From Sphingopyxis sp. (lineage in GTDB: Bacteria; Pseudomonadota; Alphaproteobacteria; Sphingomonadales; Sphingomonadaceae): a stretch of 64,000 nucleotides of DNA. This document shows, one piece after another, positions 54,220-64,000 of the stretch (within the stretch, counting starts at the first letter, position 1; every line of letters begins with the position of its first letter). The notes under the pieces are model-generated. The model was not told the DNA's origin. It searched no databases and worked only from the letters and a program-made list of their open reading frames with translations. A program made the position numbers and the translations under genes. The stretch covers positions 1 through 64,000 of the forward strand of contig NVXM01000029.1 of the NCBI GenBank assembly GCA_002733865.1, given 5' to 3'.

Positions 54220-55224
54220 TTGTCTTTCGACACAGCGACGATGATAAAGCGTGATATGACAAAGTTGAAAGATGAGCGCTTTGATCGCCGGGCTGTTCCA
54301 GAAGGTGTAGTGGAAGAGCCGTGGATCGGTCCAGATGGCTGGGAATTTCGGAAACTGAACTGGCCGTCTGATGATCCACCGGAGGCCGCGCGGGGTTCAA
54401 TCCTGTTCATGACCGGGCGCGCAGATTTCTATGAAAAATATCTCGAAACATTTCATGATTTTCACGCACGAGGGTGGAACGTCACCTCGGTCGACTGGCG
54501 CGGGCAGGGCGGATCAGGCCGTTGCGGACCGCATCCCCATGTCGGCCATATCGATGATTTCGCGACATGGGTGGGGGATCTGGCAACCTTCTACGATCAA
54601 TGGCAGGCTAGTCACGCGGGGCCGCATATCGTGGTCGGCCACAGCATGGGCGGACATCTGGTGCTGCGGGCAATGACCGAACAACGGATCCATCCTGACG
54701 CCGCGATTTTGAGCGCGCCGATGCTTGCGCCTGCCGGCGGTAGTGTGCCCGAATGGATCGCGCAGGGAATTGCCAAGATCATGTGTGCAATCGGTCGTGC
54801 GAAACGGACGGCGTGGAAGCCGACTGAAAAGCCTTTGGAACCCTATGTCCCGAGGCAGGCCTTGTTGACCCATGATGTAGAGCGCTATTCGGATGAGTTT
54901 TTCTGGTTTCGCGAGCGGCCATTCGTGCGGCTCGGGCCGGCGAGCTGGCGCTGGGTTGAGAGAGCCTATGCCTCGACCAGAAAATTGCGAAACCGGAAAA
55001 AATTGATGGAGATGAAGATACCAATTCTAGTGCTGGCGACGTCGACCGACAAACTGGTCGACCATGCAACGATCGAGCGTGCGGTGCAGCTGATGCCAAA
55101 AGCGGAAATGAAATTATTCGGTCCTGAATCAGCCCACGAGATATTTCGCGAGGTTGATGCGATACGCAGTGCTGCGCTAAGCGCCTGCTTCACTTTTCTT
55201 GACCGGGTGGCACCAAAGAAATGA
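54220..55224 (+). CDS. Alpha/beta hydrolase (lysophospholipase/monoglyceride lipase type)
   Basis: 334 residues from a TTG at 54220, supported by GGAG six bases upstream; an ATG at 54241 lacks such a site. The fold shows GSILFMTGRADFYEKYLE, SVDWRGQGGSGR and the nucleophile elbow GHSMGGHL, plus a catalytic His in FGPESAHEIFREVD. The PldB-like family hydrolyses lysophospholipids or monoglycerides. Overlaps the next gene by four bases (ATGA). Confidence 0.9.
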   Translation: MSFDTATMIKRDMTKLKDERFDRRAVPEGVVEEPWIGPDGWEFRKLNWPSDDPPEAARGSILFMTGRADFYEKYLETFHDFHARGWNVTSVDWRGQGGSGRCGPHPHVGHIDDFATWVGDLATFYDQWQASHAGPHIVVGHSMGGHLVLRAMTEQRIHPDAAILSAPMLAPAGGSVPEWIAQGIAKIMCAIGRAKRTAWKPTEKPLEPYVPRQALLTHDVERYSDEFFWFRERPFVRLGPASWRWVERAYASTRKLRNRKKLMEMKIPILVLATSTDKLVDHATIERAVQLMPKAEMKLFGPESAHEIFREVDAIRSAALSACFTFLDRVAPKK

Positions 55225-56336
55225 AGCAGTATGATGTCGTGATAATTGGTGCGGGTATCGCCGGAGCCAGCATTGCCTCGGAAATCGGGGCGAACCGGTC
55301 GGTGCTGCTGCTCGAAGCCGAGGACCAACCCGGCTATCATTCCACCGGGCGCTCGGCCGCTTTCTGGACCGAAAGCTATGGCGGGCCGAAGGTCCAGCCC
55401 TTGACCTCTGCTTCGCGCGGCTTTCTGGAAAATCCGCCGCCTGAATTTTCGGCTACGGGCTTTTTGAGTGAACGCGGTGCCGTCAATATTGCTCGCGACG
55501 ATCAGGAACATCTGGTTGACAAGTTTTTCGCAGATTTTTCGGACAGCGGGCTTAATATGGAGCGCTGGTCCCGGGCCCAGGCGGTGTCACTGATACCGGG
55601 CTTAAAACCGATCTGGACTCACGCGATCCACGAGCCCGATTGCCGCGATATTGATGTCGCGGGCCTGCATGCGGCCTATCTCCGCGATGCCAGGCGCGAG
55701 GGCGTTGATCTTGTCTGCCGGGCCGCGGTCAGCGATATCCGCAAACAGGACGGGATTTGGCAACTGACCGCCGGAGATCAGACCTATCAGGCGACGGTCC
55801 TGATCAATGCAGCGGGTGCGTGGGCGGACACGATTGCCGGGCGGGCGGGCGCCAAACCGGTCGGAATCCAGCCGTTCATTCGCAATATGGTGCAGATCGA
55901 AACCAATCCGCCCTCTACTCAGGACATGCCGTTGGTAGTCGGCCTGGACGGCAGTTTCTATTTCAAGCCGGAAGCGGGCGGCAGCTACTGGCTCAGTCCA
56001 CATGATGAAATTCCGGCCGAGCCGGGCGATGTGGCTCCGGACGAACTGAGCGTGGCGGTTGCCATTGACCGGTTTGAAAAGGTGATGGACGTCGAGGTCA
56101 AGCGAGTGTCCCGCAAATGGGCCGGGCTGCGCAGCTTTGCGCCGGACCGGCTGCCGGTTATCGGCTTTGATGCTGCCATCGATAATTTTTTCTGGTTCGC
56201 AGGGCAGGGCGGATTCGGGATTCAGACCGCGCCGGCTGCCGCGAAACTGGCGCGCTCCATTCTGCTCAGGGAGTCGCCCGATGAAAGTCTGGCCACCATT
56301 GACCCCCGGCTCTACGCGGCATCGCGCTTTGCGTAA
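55221..56336 (+). CDS. FAD-dependent oxidoreductase (glycine/D-amino acid oxidase family)
   Basis: 371 residues. N-terminal FAD-binding motif GAGIAGASIASE with a following LLLEAEDQPGYHSTGRSAA, the usual DAO layout, and a C-terminal FAD motif WFAGQGGFGIQTAPAAAKLA. The substrate domain in between is typical of DadA/SoxB relatives, but the substrate is not readable. Coupled to the upstream hydrolase by ATGA overlap. Confidence 0.92.
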   Translation: MKQYDVVIIGAGIAGASIASEIGANRSVLLLEAEDQPGYHSTGRSAAFWTESYGGPKVQPLTSASRGFLENPPPEFSATGFLSERGAVNIARDDQEHLVDKFFADFSDSGLNMERWSRAQAVSLIPGLKPIWTHAIHEPDCRDIDVAGLHAAYLRDARREGVDLVCRAAVSDIRKQDGIWQLTAGDQTYQATVLINAAGAWADTIAGRAGAKPVGIQPFIRNMVQIETNPPSTQDMPLVVGLDGSFYFKPEAGGSYWLSPHDEIPAEPGDVAPDELSVAVAIDRFEKVMDVEVKRVSRKWAGLRSFAPDRLPVIGFDAAIDNFFWFAGQGGFGIQTAPAAAKLARSILLRESPDESLATIDPRLYAASRFA

Positions 56337-56422
56337 GCCGCATCATTTTACAACTAGAAGGTTGCGACAAGCGTCGGCTGGTTTATTATTTCTGCGCCTC
56401 AAGGAAGACAGAAAGGGTCATT

Positions 56423-56599
56423 ATGGCGCATAAATTTGAAATATGGAAAGACAAGGCGGGCGAATTTCGGGTTCGCTTCAAGTATAACAACGAAGTTATT
56501 TTCTCGAGAGAGGGCTATACCAGCAGGGCGAGTGCAAGAAGTGCGATCAGTTCGATCCTGGAATATGGTCCCGATGCCGAGATCGAGGACAATAGCTAG
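56423..56599 (+). CDS. YegP-like DUF1508 protein
   Basis: 58 residues, short but clear. FEIWKDKAGEFRVRFKYNNE and GYTSRASARSAISSIL are the DUF1508 pattern (one copy, whereas E. coli YegP has two). AAAGGG lies upstream of the ATG. Converges with rnhA, with a gap of 15 bases. Function of the family is not settled. Confidence 0.85.
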   Translation: MAHKFEIWKDKAGEFRVRFKYNNEVIFSREGYTSRASARSAISSILEYGPDAEIEDNS

Positions 56600-56614
56600 C
56601 TTTCCAGCCGATTA

Positions 56615-57064
56615 TCAGTCGCGAGCTGCGTTGAGAGCGGCGTCACTGGCCAGCTGGTCGGCGCGCTCATTGTCAGCATCGCCGGCATGACCTTTGACCC
56701 ACAGCCATTCGATCTGATGGCGTTCCACGGCCTTTAACAGGTCCTGCCAGAGGTCAGCATTTTTGACCGGTTTCCGGGCCGCTGTCCGCCACCCGTTCTT
56801 CTGCCAGCCAAAGATCCACTTGGTGATGCCGTCTTTCACATATTTGCTGTCGATTGACAATTTGACCTTGCAAGGACGGTTAAGCGCATTCAGGGCCTCG
56901 ATCGCGGCGCGCAATTCCATCCGGTTGTTCGTCGTATTTCGCTCGCCGCCAGAAATCTCTTTCTCGGTTTCACCATGGCGGATCAGAGCGCCCCAGCCAC
57001 CCGGTCCCGGGTTGCCCTTGCACGCACCGTCGGTGGCAATTTCTACAATTTTGAATTCGGTCAT
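56615..57064 (-). CDS. rnhA: Ribonuclease HI
   Basis: 149 residues. Degrades RNA in RNA-DNA hybrids. The catalytic carboxylates Asp12 ([16 protein letters not shown]), Glu50 (NNRMEL) and Asp72 (SIDSKYV) are present, and Asp near 136 in [13 protein letters not shown]. The start overlaps the thrB stop by four bases, so it is the last of the ispH-thrB-rnhA unit. Confidence 0.96.
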   Translation of the reverse strand: MTEFKIVEIATDGACKGNPGPGGWGALIRHGETEKEISGGERNTTNNRMELRAAIEALNALNRPCKVKLSIDSKYVKDGITKWIFGWQKNGWRTAARKPVKNADLWQDLLKAVERHQIEWLWVKGHAGDADNERADQLASDAALNAARD

Positions 57065-58020
57065 GTACTGAAAATTTCCGGGTGAGTTTGATAATATTGC
57101 AGTCGATGCAGAAACGCCTGCGGATCCTTGCGCGTGACCAGAGCGTCCGCTGGCGTGTTGATCCAGTCATAGGCCCGCGTGAGGAGGAACCGGAGCGCTG
57201 CGCCTCGAGCGAGCAGTGGCAACGCCTCCCGTTCGGCATCGCTAAGCGCAAAAGCGGATTCATATCCGTCGATCAAGGCATCTGATACCGCCCGGTTAAA
57301 ATCCACACCATCTTCGGAAAAGCTCCAGGCTGTGTGAGTCACGGCCAGATCATAGGCGCGAATGTCGGTGCAGGAGAAATAGAAGTCGATCAAGCCGGTC
57401 ACCTGATCACCCAGCATCAGCACATTGTCCGGAAACAGGTCCGCATGGATCGCCGAGCGCGGTAGCTCTTCCGGCCAGTGCGCATCCAGATGATTGAGTT
57501 CTTCCGCGATTGTTTTCGACAGGCCGGGAGCAATATCGTCCAGTTGCTCCGGACCGCATTGTTCCGCGAGCGAGCGCCAGCCAGCATGATCGAGAATATT
57601 GCGCCGCTCTGGCTCAAAATCTTCGAGCGCGCGATGCATGTCGCCCAGGGCGCGGCCAGTTGACCGGGCCTGCGCTTCGGTCGGGTGCGATACCGATACA
57701 CCGGGAAGAAAGATGATCAGGCACGCGCTACGGCCGCAGAGTTGCTGGATTTTCTCGCCATCGCGGTCTGCGATCATCGGCGGCACCCGGCAACCATGAG
57801 CGGCCAGATGGTCGAGCAAGGCGATAAAAAACGGCAGATCGGCGGGATCTACCCGTTTTTCGTACAGGGTGAGAATATATTGGCCCTTGGTCGTTTCAAG
57901 CAGGTAATTGCTGTTCTCGACGCCTTCGGCGATACCTTTGGCCGACACCAGAGTGCCTACATCGAAGCGGGTCAGAAACCGTTCGATCTCCTCCGAGCTG
58001 ACCTTCGTATATACGGCCAT
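57061..58020 (-). CDS. thrB: Homoserine kinase type II (APH fold)
   Basis: 319 residues, the alphaproteobacterial ThrB type unrelated to the GHMP kinase. Phosphorylates homoserine in threonine synthesis. The APH-like motifs [18 protein letters not shown] and [18 protein letters not shown] supply catalytic Asp and metal-binding residues. The N-lobe has [26 protein letters not shown]. Overlaps ispH by one base and rnhA by four. Confidence 0.94.
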   Translation of the reverse strand: MAVYTKVSSEEIERFLTRFDVGTLVSAKGIAEGVENSNYLLETTKGQYILTLYEKRVDPADLPFFIALLDHLAAHGCRVPPMIADRDGEKIQQLCGRSACLIIFLPGVSVSHPTEAQARSTGRALGDMHRALEDFEPERRNILDHAGWRSLAEQCGPEQLDDIAPGLSKTIAEELNHLDAHWPEELPRSAIHADLFPDNVLMLGDQVTGLIDFYFSCTDIRAYDLAVTHTAWSFSEDGVDFNRAVSDALIDGYESAFALSDAEREALPLLARGAALRFLLTRAYDWINTPADALVTRKDPQAFLHRLQYYQTHPEIFST

Positions 58021-58985
58021 CAGGCGGCTTCGAGACCGCGCGGCAGTTTGAAGACCATATTTTCCTCGGCGGTCTTGACCTTCTCTTTGCGAATTTCGAA
58101 ATGCTCCTCGAGCTTGGTCACAACCTCGCGCACCAATATTTCCGGTGCCGAGGCGCCTGCCGTCAACCCCACTTTGTTGACGCCATCTAGCCAGTCGAGG
58201 TCAATCTCGTCTGCGCGCTGGATCAACTTTGCAGCAGCGCCGCCGCGTTCGGCAACTTCGACCAGACGCAGGCTATTGGAGCTATTGGGTGCGCCGATCA
58301 CCAGTACAAGTTGGCAGGTCTCGGCGATTTTTTTGACCGCATCCTGCCGGTTCGAGGTGGCGTAGCAAATATCCTCACCCTTCGGCCCGACGATGTTCGG
58401 AAAGCGAGCCTCCAGCGCCTCGACAATCGCGTGCGTGTCATCGACCGAAAGCGTGGTCTGGGTCAGGAACGCGAGGGCGTCGGGATCCTCGGGTTGCAAT
58501 GCATCAACATCGGCCAGCGTTTCGACCAGCGTCATCTGTCCTTCTTTGACCTGACCGAAGGTGCCGATAACCTCGGGATGATTGGCATGGCCAACAAAGA
58601 TGATATGTCGCCCCGCTTCGGTTTGCCGTTCTGCCTGACGATGTACTTTCGACACCAGCGGACAGGTCGCATCAAGATATTCCAGACCGCGCTCTTCCGC
58701 CTTGTGCGGTACTGCCTTGGGCACACCATGGGCGGAAAAGACGACGGGTACGCCATCCGGCACTTCGTCCAGTTCCTCGACAAAAATCGCGCCCAGTTTT
58801 TTCAACTCGTCGACGACATAGCGGTTGTGGACAATTTCGTGCCGCACATAGACCGGAGCACCATATTTTTTTATCGCTAGCTCGACGATTTTAATTGCGC
58901 GGTCGACTCCGGCGCAAAAGCCGCGGGGCGTGGCCACAAGCAAGTCTATCTGCCGTTTCTGGGTATCGGAATGATTCATGTGCAA
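58020..58985 (-). CDS. ispH: 4-hydroxy-3-methylbut-2-enyl diphosphate reductase
   Basis: 321 residues (a second ATG lies at 58979). Last enzyme of the MEP isoprenoid pathway; holds a 4Fe-4S cluster. The three conserved cysteines are visible: Cys24 in [13 protein letters not shown], the [11 protein letters not shown] cysteine near 108 and [15 protein letters not shown] near 208. A C-terminal extension ([14 protein letters not shown]) is normal. First gene of its unit. Confidence 0.96.
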   Translation of the reverse strand: MHMNHSDTQKRQIDLLVATPRGFCAGVDRAIKIVELAIKKYGAPVYVRHEIVHNRYVVDELKKLGAIFVEELDEVPDGVPVVFSAHGVPKAVPHKAEERGLEYLDATCPLVSKVHRQAERQTEAGRHIIFVGHANHPEVIGTFGQVKEGQMTLVETLADVDALQPEDPDALAFLTQTTLSVDDTHAIVEALEARFPNIVGPKGEDICYATSNRQDAVKKIAETCQLVLVIGAPNSSNSLRLVEVAERGGAAAKLIQRADEIDLDWLDGVNKVGLTAGASAPEILVREVVTKLEEHFEIRKEKVKTAEENMVFKLPRGLEAA

Positions 58986-59137
58986 GACCTTAGGGAATAA
59001 CTGCGCCGGCGAAAAGCCTGTCTGTTCATCTTATGGACGGTTGCACCATATTAAAGGCCCAGATAAGGGTTGCGAAATTTTTATCGGTGCGCATGGCGCC
59101 TATGTGTGTAGTCCGTGATCAAAGACAAGGATTGAAA

Positions 59138-59797
59138 ATGATGGCGAATGGCCGGTTGAAAAATATGATTTTGGCAGGGGTCGCGATCCTGGCCGTGACC
59201 GGATGCGCCAAACAGGGCGCTATCGACGTCAGTTCCGGCGTCGGCATTTCGGTAACCCGCTCCGGCTGTCCTGCGGTGGCAGTTCCTGACTATACCGGTG
59301 ATATCACGATTTTTAACCCGGCGAACAGCACCGATTCCAGCGCTATCGACGTGGTCGCAAATATTACCAATGTACGCTCGACCTGCAATAGCGAAGGTGA
59401 CCGGATTTATACCGAGGCGACATTTGATGTTTATGCCTCCCGGATGGATCCGACGGGTGCCCGTAGCGTGACAATCCCTTATTTTTCGACCGTCATTCAA
59501 GGCGGCACCGCCGTTGTGGCGAAGCGGATCAGCAATGTGACGTTGCAATTTGCTGACGGTGCCTATCGGGCAACCGCTTCCGGCAAAGCAGGTTCTTATG
59601 TTGACGCCGCTGCTGCCCGGTTGCCGGAAGACGTGGTGGATCGCCTGACCAAGAAGCGCAAGCCCGGAGACCCGGATGCAGCGCTTGATCCATTGGCCGA
59701 CCCTGCGATCAAGGCGGCCGTCACGCGCGCGTCTTTCGAGCTTCTCATCGGTTTTCAGCTTACTCCGGCGCAGTTGCAGTATAACGCTACCCGCTAG
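59138..59797 (+). CDS. Putative lipoprotein of unknown function
   Basis: 219 residues from the ATG at 59138 with AGGA upstream. The signal peptide ends in the lipobox AVTGC near residue 22. The mature part is Ser/Thr/Asp-rich beta sequence without a named domain. The C-terminal third (DPLADPAIKAAVTRASFELLIGFQLTP) is helical. Likely anchored in the outer membrane. Stands alone before argS. Confidence 0.75.
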   Translation: MMANGRLKNMILAGVAILAVTGCAKQGAIDVSSGVGISVTRSGCPAVAVPDYTGDITIFNPANSTDSSAIDVVANITNVRSTCNSEGDRIYTEATFDVYASRMDPTGARSVTIPYFSTVIQGGTAVVAKRISNVTLQFADGAYRATASGKAGSYVDAAAARLPEDVVDRLTKKRKPGDPDAALDPLADPAIKAAVTRASFELLIGFQLTPAQLQYNATR

Positions 59798-59868
59798 AGT
59801 GGCCGGATCGTAATGTAGATCTGCCTGAATCAATCGGGCCCCTTTTCCTATGACGAATTGAACCAATC

Positions 59869-61590
59869 ATGCTGTTCCATATTTTTCAGAGCCATATTGA
59901 TGCGATACTGGATGAGCTGACCGAAGCTGGCACTTTGCCGGCCGATGTGGATCGCTCAAATGTCACGGTGGAACCGCCGCGCGATCCGTCCCATGGAGAC
60001 CTCGCGACCAACGCCGCCATGGTACTGTCGAAGGCGGCTGGCATGAAACCGCGCGATCTGGCGGAAAAAATCGCGGATAAGCTGGGCGCGCTGGAGGATG
60101 TGCAAGCGGTGGAAATTGCCGGGCCCGGATTTATCAACCTGCGGGTTGCCCCATCCGTATTGCTCGGCGAATTGCTGGAAATCGACAAAATGGGCGACGC
60201 ATATGGCCGGTCCGACAAGGGCGCGGGCGTGACCGTCAATATTGAATATGTGTCTGCAAACCCGACTGGCCCGATGCACATGGGCCATTGTCGCGGCGCG
60301 GTCGTCGGTGATGCGCTGGCTGACCTGCTGCAGGCAGTGGGGCACAAGGTCATCCGCGAATATTATGTCAACGATGCCGGATCGCAGGTCGATACGCTCG
60401 CTCGTTCGGCGCATCTCCGCTATCTCGAAGCGCTGGGGGAAGATATCGGGACGATCCCTGAAGGGCTGTATCCCGGCGACTATCTCAAGCCGGTCGGAGA
60501 AGCTCTGGCCGCCAAATTTGGCGATACCTACAAAGATGTCGATGAGACCGAATGGCTGCTGATCTTCCGCAAGGCGGCGGTTGCCAAGATGATGGATATG
60601 ATCCGCTCGGATCTCGCCATGCTGGGGATACGGCACGATGTGTTCTCGTCTGAAGCCGAGCTGCACGAGGCGGGCAAGGCGGATGCCGCCGAAGCCGAGC
60701 TGCGGTCCCGCGATCTGGTCTATGACGGTGTGCTCGAGCAGCCCAAGGGCAAGGTAATCGAGGACTGGGAAGCGGTCGAATTGCCATTGTTCCGGTCGAC
60801 CCAATTTGGGGATGATCAGGATCGGCCAATCAAGAAGTCGAATGGCCGCTGGACATATTTCGGTGGTGATCTCGCCTATCATTTTCAGAAAGCGCAGACC
60901 GCGGATGAGCTGATCGATATCTGGGGTGCCGATCACAGCGGCACGGTCAAGCGGATCAAGGCGGCGGTGGCCGCGCTGACCCAAGGCCAGACCAAATTCG
61001 ACGTGAAGCTGGTGCAGATGGTGCGGCTGCTGCGCAACGGCGAGCCGGAGAAAATGTCCAAACGCTCCGGCAATTTTGTCACCATTGCGGATATGGTCGA
61101 AGAAGTCGGCAAGGACGCCGTCCGCTTCACGATGCTCACCCGCAAGGCAGATGCCCAGATGGACTTTGATTTCGCCAAGGTTATGGAAGCCTCGCGCGAC
61201 AATCCGGTCTTCTACGTTCAATATGCGCATGCCCGGATCCAGTCGATGGTGCGCAAAGCCGCAGACGACGGCGTGATCGCTTCAGCGGATCATCTCGACC
61301 GTCTTGGTGAAGAGGAAATGGACCTGATCAAAATGGCCGCGCAATTCCCGCGGATCATCGAATCAGCGGCCGCTTCACGCGAACCGCACCGAGTCGCGTT
61401 CTATCTCAACGACCTCGCAGCCGCTTTTCACGGCTTTTATAATCTCGGCAATGACCGGCCTGAGAAGCGGATTATAATGGTTAACGACGTGGAAATGACA
61501 TCGGCAAGGCTTTTCTTAGCCAAGAATATCGGGCAGACTATCAAAAATGGTCTCGCCCTGATGGGTGTTGAGGCCGCTGAATCGATGTGA
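59869..61590 (+). CDS. argS: Arginyl-tRNA synthetase
   Basis: 573 residues. A class I synthetase that charges tRNA-Arg. The N-terminal additional domain (1-100) is followed by the signature [20 protein letters not shown] (HIGH as HMGH) and KMSKR in [12 protein letters not shown]. The C-terminal anticodon-binding domain has [17 protein letters not shown]. Length is normal. Followed after 28 bases by the SPOR gene. Confidence 0.97.
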   Translation: MLFHIFQSHIDAILDELTEAGTLPADVDRSNVTVEPPRDPSHGDLATNAAMVLSKAAGMKPRDLAEKIADKLGALEDVQAVEIAGPGFINLRVAPSVLLGELLEIDKMGDAYGRSDKGAGVTVNIEYVSANPTGPMHMGHCRGAVVGDALADLLQAVGHKVIREYYVNDAGSQVDTLARSAHLRYLEALGEDIGTIPEGLYPGDYLKPVGEALAAKFGDTYKDVDETEWLLIFRKAAVAKMMDMIRSDLAMLGIRHDVFSSEAELHEAGKADAAEAELRSRDLVYDGVLEQPKGKVIEDWEAVELPLFRSTQFGDDQDRPIKKSNGRWTYFGGDLAYHFQKAQTADELIDIWGADHSGTVKRIKAAVAALTQGQTKFDVKLVQMVRLLRNGEPEKMSKRSGNFVTIADMVEEVGKDAVRFTMLTRKADAQMDFDFAKVMEASRDNPVFYVQYAHARIQSMVRKAADDGVIASADHLDRLGEEEMDLIKMAAQFPRIIESAAASREPHRVAFYLNDLAAAFHGFYNLGNDRPEKRIIMVNDVEMTSARLFLAKNIGQTIKNGLALMGVEAAESM

Positions 61591-61618
61591 TCGGCCCTTT
61601 TGGCTAACGGAGCTTATA

Positions 61619-62257
61619 ATGTCAGATACCACCCGTGATAGTCTTGATCTGGACGAAGAAGAACGTCTGCCCTGGCTGGAATCCGCAGAGGATTATGACG
61701 AGGACGGAGAATATTCGCCGATCCGCGTAGCGTTGTTCGTGGGTGCGGGCTTGCTGCTGCTGGCGGCAATCGTTGGCGGTATTTACTGGCTGCAGAACCG
61801 GGACGGCGCCGGCCTCGATGGCAGCGGTGAGCTGATTGCCGCTCAGGAAGGCGACTACAAGGTCCGGCCCGACGATCCACAGGCGAGACAATTTGAAGGC
61901 GAGGGCGACGCCAGTTTCGCTGCCAGCGAAGGCCAGGAGACTCCGGCACAGCTGGGTACGCCGGAAAAAACCGAGGCACCTATTCGCAGGCCGGACGACG
62001 AGCCAGCGGCAGACGCCGCCGGGAGCGCGCTGATCCAGCTGGGAGCCTTCAGTTCCGCCGGTCTCGCTGACAGCAGCTGGTCCGGCTATGCGCGGCGTTT
62101 TGAATCGATCGGTTCGCTGCCGAAAAAGATCATCCCCGGCAATCTCGACGGTGGCACGATTTACCGTTTGAATGCGGTCGCACCCAGTCGTGAAGCGGCG
62201 CAGGATATCTGCAACAGCCTCAAGGCGGCGGGTGAAAGCTGCCTCGTCGTTCGCTAG
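61619..62257 (+). CDS. SPOR-domain membrane protein
   Basis: 212 residues from the ATG at 61619 with GGAG eight bases upstream. An acidic cytoplasmic tail (DEEERLPWLESAEDYDEDGE) precedes one membrane helix (about 38-58). A Pro/Asp/Glu-rich linker leads to a C-terminal SPOR domain (about 130-212; IQLGAFSSAGLADSSWSGYA, YRLNAVAPSREAAQDICNSL). SPOR domains bind denuded peptidoglycan at the septum. Lies between argS and nagZ as usual. Confidence 0.9.
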   Translation: MSDTTRDSLDLDEEERLPWLESAEDYDEDGEYSPIRVALFVGAGLLLLAAIVGGIYWLQNRDGAGLDGSGELIAAQEGDYKVRPDDPQARQFEGEGDASFAASEGQETPAQLGTPEKTEAPIRRPDDEPAADAAGSALIQLGAFSSAGLADSSWSGYARRFESIGSLPKKIIPGNLDGGTIYRLNAVAPSREAAQDICNSLKAAGESCLVVR

Positions 62258-62363
62258 TTCGGGGGCAATAGGTGGTTGAAGCGCTGTGGATAAGGGCGCT
62301 TTCGCCTTTACCCGGCTTCGAATCGGCGCAAGTATAAGATATGTTGCGTGAGAAAAGTTCATC

Positions 62364-63398
62364 ATGGCCATGACACCGGCAGTTTTTGGCATTTCGGGTC
62401 TGGGTCTGACCGCGGATGAACGGGCGTTTTTTCGCGACTGCGATCCCGCCGGCTATATCATCTTCGGCCGCAATATCGAAAGCAAGGCACAGCTCCGGGC
62501 GTTGACCGACGACCTTCGGACCGTCCATGGTCGCGCTGATCTGGCCATTCTGATCGATCAGGAAGGCGGCAGGGTCGCGCGGATGCGAGAGCCAATCTGG
62601 CCCAAATTCCCCGCTGGCGAGATATTCGACAAATTATATGATGTTGCGCCTGCCACGGCGATTGAAGCGGCACGGCTCAACGCGCAAGCGATTGCCGTCA
62701 GTCTCAGCGAAGTGGGGATCACCGTAGATTGCCTGCCGCTGCTCGATGTGCGTCAGCCGGATGCCGATAATGTTATCGGTGACCGCGCCCTGGGCAGCGA
62801 ACCATTGCGGGTTGCGGCGCTGGGCCGGTCGATCCTCGATGGTTTGCAGCGGGGCGGGGTGGTCGGCGTGGTCAAGCATCTGCCGGGCCATGGACGCACC
62901 AGCGTGGATACTCACAAGGCTTTGCCGACCGTGACCGCCAGCGATGAAGAGCTGGAACTGGATCTGGCCCCGTTCAAGACGCTGAATCAGGCGCCTATGG
63001 CCATGACCGGCCATTTGCTGTTCACCGCCTGGGATGCCGAGACGCCATCGACCCTGTCGAAAACCGTCGTGCAGGACATCATCCGCGAACGGATCGGTTT
63101 TGACGGCCTATTGTTCACCGATGATCTCGACATGGAAGCTTTGTCCGGAACCGTACCGGAGCGGGCCGAGCGGGCACAGGCGGCGGGCTGTGATATCGCG
63201 CTTAATTGCTGGGCCAAGATGGACGATATGGTTGGCATCGCCGAGCGGCTCACGCCAATGTCGGAAAAGACGCAGCAGCGACTGGATCGAGCGATGGCCA
63301 CGATTGCGGGTACGAAAGATATCCACGATCTGGACGCCGGTGATGCGCTGGCCGGCCTGCTCGCCCGGCGCGACGGACTGCTGGCGGCGGTGGCGTGA
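62364..63398 (+). CDS. nagZ: Beta-N-acetylglucosaminidase (GH3)
   Basis: 344 residues. Removes GlcNAc from anhydromuropeptides in cell-wall recycling. GH3 signature KHLPGHGRTSVDTHKALP is present, with the acid-base His and the nucleophile Asp in LFTDDLDMEAL. Substrate-binding IDQEGGRVARMREP is conserved. The stop overlaps the scpA GTG (GTGA). Confidence 0.96.
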   Translation: MAMTPAVFGISGLGLTADERAFFRDCDPAGYIIFGRNIESKAQLRALTDDLRTVHGRADLAILIDQEGGRVARMREPIWPKFPAGEIFDKLYDVAPATAIEAARLNAQAIAVSLSEVGITVDCLPLLDVRQPDADNVIGDRALGSEPLRVAALGRSILDGLQRGGVVGVVKHLPGHGRTSVDTHKALPTVTASDEELELDLAPFKTLNQAPMAMTGHLLFTAWDAETPSTLSKTVVQDIIRERIGFDGLLFTDDLDMEALSGTVPERAERAQAAGCDIALNCWAKMDDMVGIAERLTPMSEKTQQRLDRAMATIAGTKDIHDLDAGDALAGLLARRDGLLAAVA

Positions 63399-64000
63399 CC
63401 ACAGAGCCCGACAATCAGGGCTTCTTTTTCCCGGCAGACCCGGCTGTCTCCGATGACGACTCGCTAACGCTTCATATCGACGGTTGGGAGGGGCCACTCG
63501 ATCTGCTGCTCGCTTTGGCGCGCAACCAGAAGGTTGATTTGCGCGAAATTTCGATCCTCGAACTGGTTCAGGAATATCTCAAATATATCGCCGGCGCCCA
63601 GACGCTCAAGCTCGAGCTGGCGGCGGATTATCTGGTGATGGCGGCCTGGTTGACCTATTTGAAATCCGGCTTGCTGCTGCCCAAGGATCCGGAGATTGAT
63701 CCTTCGCCTGAGGAACTGGCTTTGCGCCTGCAAATGCGGCTGGAACGGCTCAACGCGATGCGGGAATCGGGCGCGCGCCTGCTCAACAGGGACCGGATCG
63801 GCCGCGACGTGTTCATGCGTGGCGCACCGGAAGGCTTGCGCGTGGTCAAGGAACGGCAGTGGCAGGCGGAATATTATGATCTGATCGCCGCGTACTCGCG
63901 GGTCAAAGTGCGCGGGGCACCGGCGGTCCATATCGTCCGCCAGCGGATGGTAATGACCCTTGAGGATGCGATAGCGCGGGTGTCGCTGATGCTGGGCGAG
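63395..64000 (+). CDS. scpA: Segregation and condensation protein A (5' part)
   Basis: At least 202 codons; continues beyond the right edge. Starts at a GTG overlapping the nagZ stop. The ScpA N-terminal kleisin region is clear: GWEGPLDLLLALARNQKVDL, EYLKYIAGAQTLKLELAADY, LVMAAWLTYLKSGLLLPKDP. With Smc and ScpB it compacts the chromosome. Order nagZ-scpA is typical of alphaproteobacteria. Confidence 0.95.
   Translation, partial: MTTEPDNQGFFFPADPAVSDDDSLTLHIDGWEGPLDLLLALARNQKVDLREISILELVQEYLKYIAGAQTLKLELAADYLVMAAWLTYLKSGLLLPKDPEIDPSPEELALRLQMRLERLNAMRESGARLLNRDRIGRDVFMRGAPEGLRVVKERQWQAEYYDLIAAYSRVKVRGAPAVHIVRQRMVMTLEDAIARVSLMLGE

Noticed and set aside
59956..61230. Minus-strand frame opposite argS
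   Set aside because: ArgS has all class I motifs in the plus strand.

Overview
The window reads as a chromosomal segment of an alphaproteobacterium, most likely a sphingomonad (Sphingorhabdus, Parasphingorhabdus or Sphingopyxis type). This is inferred from gene content and order: ispH-thrB-rnhA overlaps, infA-maf-RNase E/G, hisG(short)-hisD near nusB-thiL-hppA, argS-SPOR-nagZ-scpA, cobS/cobT, several TonB-dependent receptors, frequent TTG/GTG starts, and intergenic palindromic repeats of kinds common in sphingomonads. No rRNA, tRNA, CRISPR array, insertion sequence or prophage was recognised. No stretch over about 300 bases lacks a gene.

Layout. (1) 1-16167, minus strand: one tightly packed operon, in transcription order a secreted TPR-CHAT protease-like protein, a CHASE2-class III nucleotide cyclase, a small exported FecR-like protein, a TpsB outer-membrane transporter and a giant TpsA haemagglutinin-like exoprotein that runs off the left edge (at least 2754 codons). 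This is the most unusual part of the window. (2) 16381-24858, minus strand: nitroreductase, two small exported proteins, cobT, a bifunctional penicillin-binding protein, a Doc/AbrB-type toxin-antitoxin pair, cobS and a J-domain protein. cobS and cobT are separated by the PBP and toxin-antitoxin genes. (3) 24996-35129: bolA, cupin, pirin, DUF2332 (minus), hisG, hisD, DUF1993, nusB, an esterase, thiL and the proton-pumping pyrophosphatase hppA, with palindromic repeats in most gaps. (4) 35329-41676: an acetyltransferase/JmjC-like cupin pair, a MerC-like protein behind two AT-rich palindromes, a four-helix membrane protein with an ABM monooxygenase-like gene, and an atypical TonB-dependent receptor (minus). 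(5) 41908-47039: infA, maf, short RNase E/G, maiA, a second TonB-dependent receptor and a MarR regulator. (6) 47094-54159, minus strand: a Tad pilus assembly cluster cpaA-B-C-D-E-tadB-tadC that lacks the cpaF/tadA motor ATPase and any visible pilin. (7) 54220-64000: lipase-like hydrolase, FAD oxidoreductase, a YegP-like small protein, ispH-thrB-rnhA (minus), a lipoprotein, argS, a SPOR-domain protein, nagZ and the start of scpA.

How the genes work together. The TPS operon would put a very large beta-helical adhesin on or outside the cell. Its first two cistrons are a periplasmic CHAT cysteine protease-like protein and a membrane cyclase with a periplasmic CHASE2 sensor. The translational couplings suggest these are made together, so surface adhesin export, proteolysis and a cyclic-nucleotide signal may be linked; that link is an inference. 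Most other genes are housekeeping: histidine and threonine biosynthesis, isoprenoids, peptidoglycan synthesis and recycling, translation, transcription antitermination and chromosome segregation.
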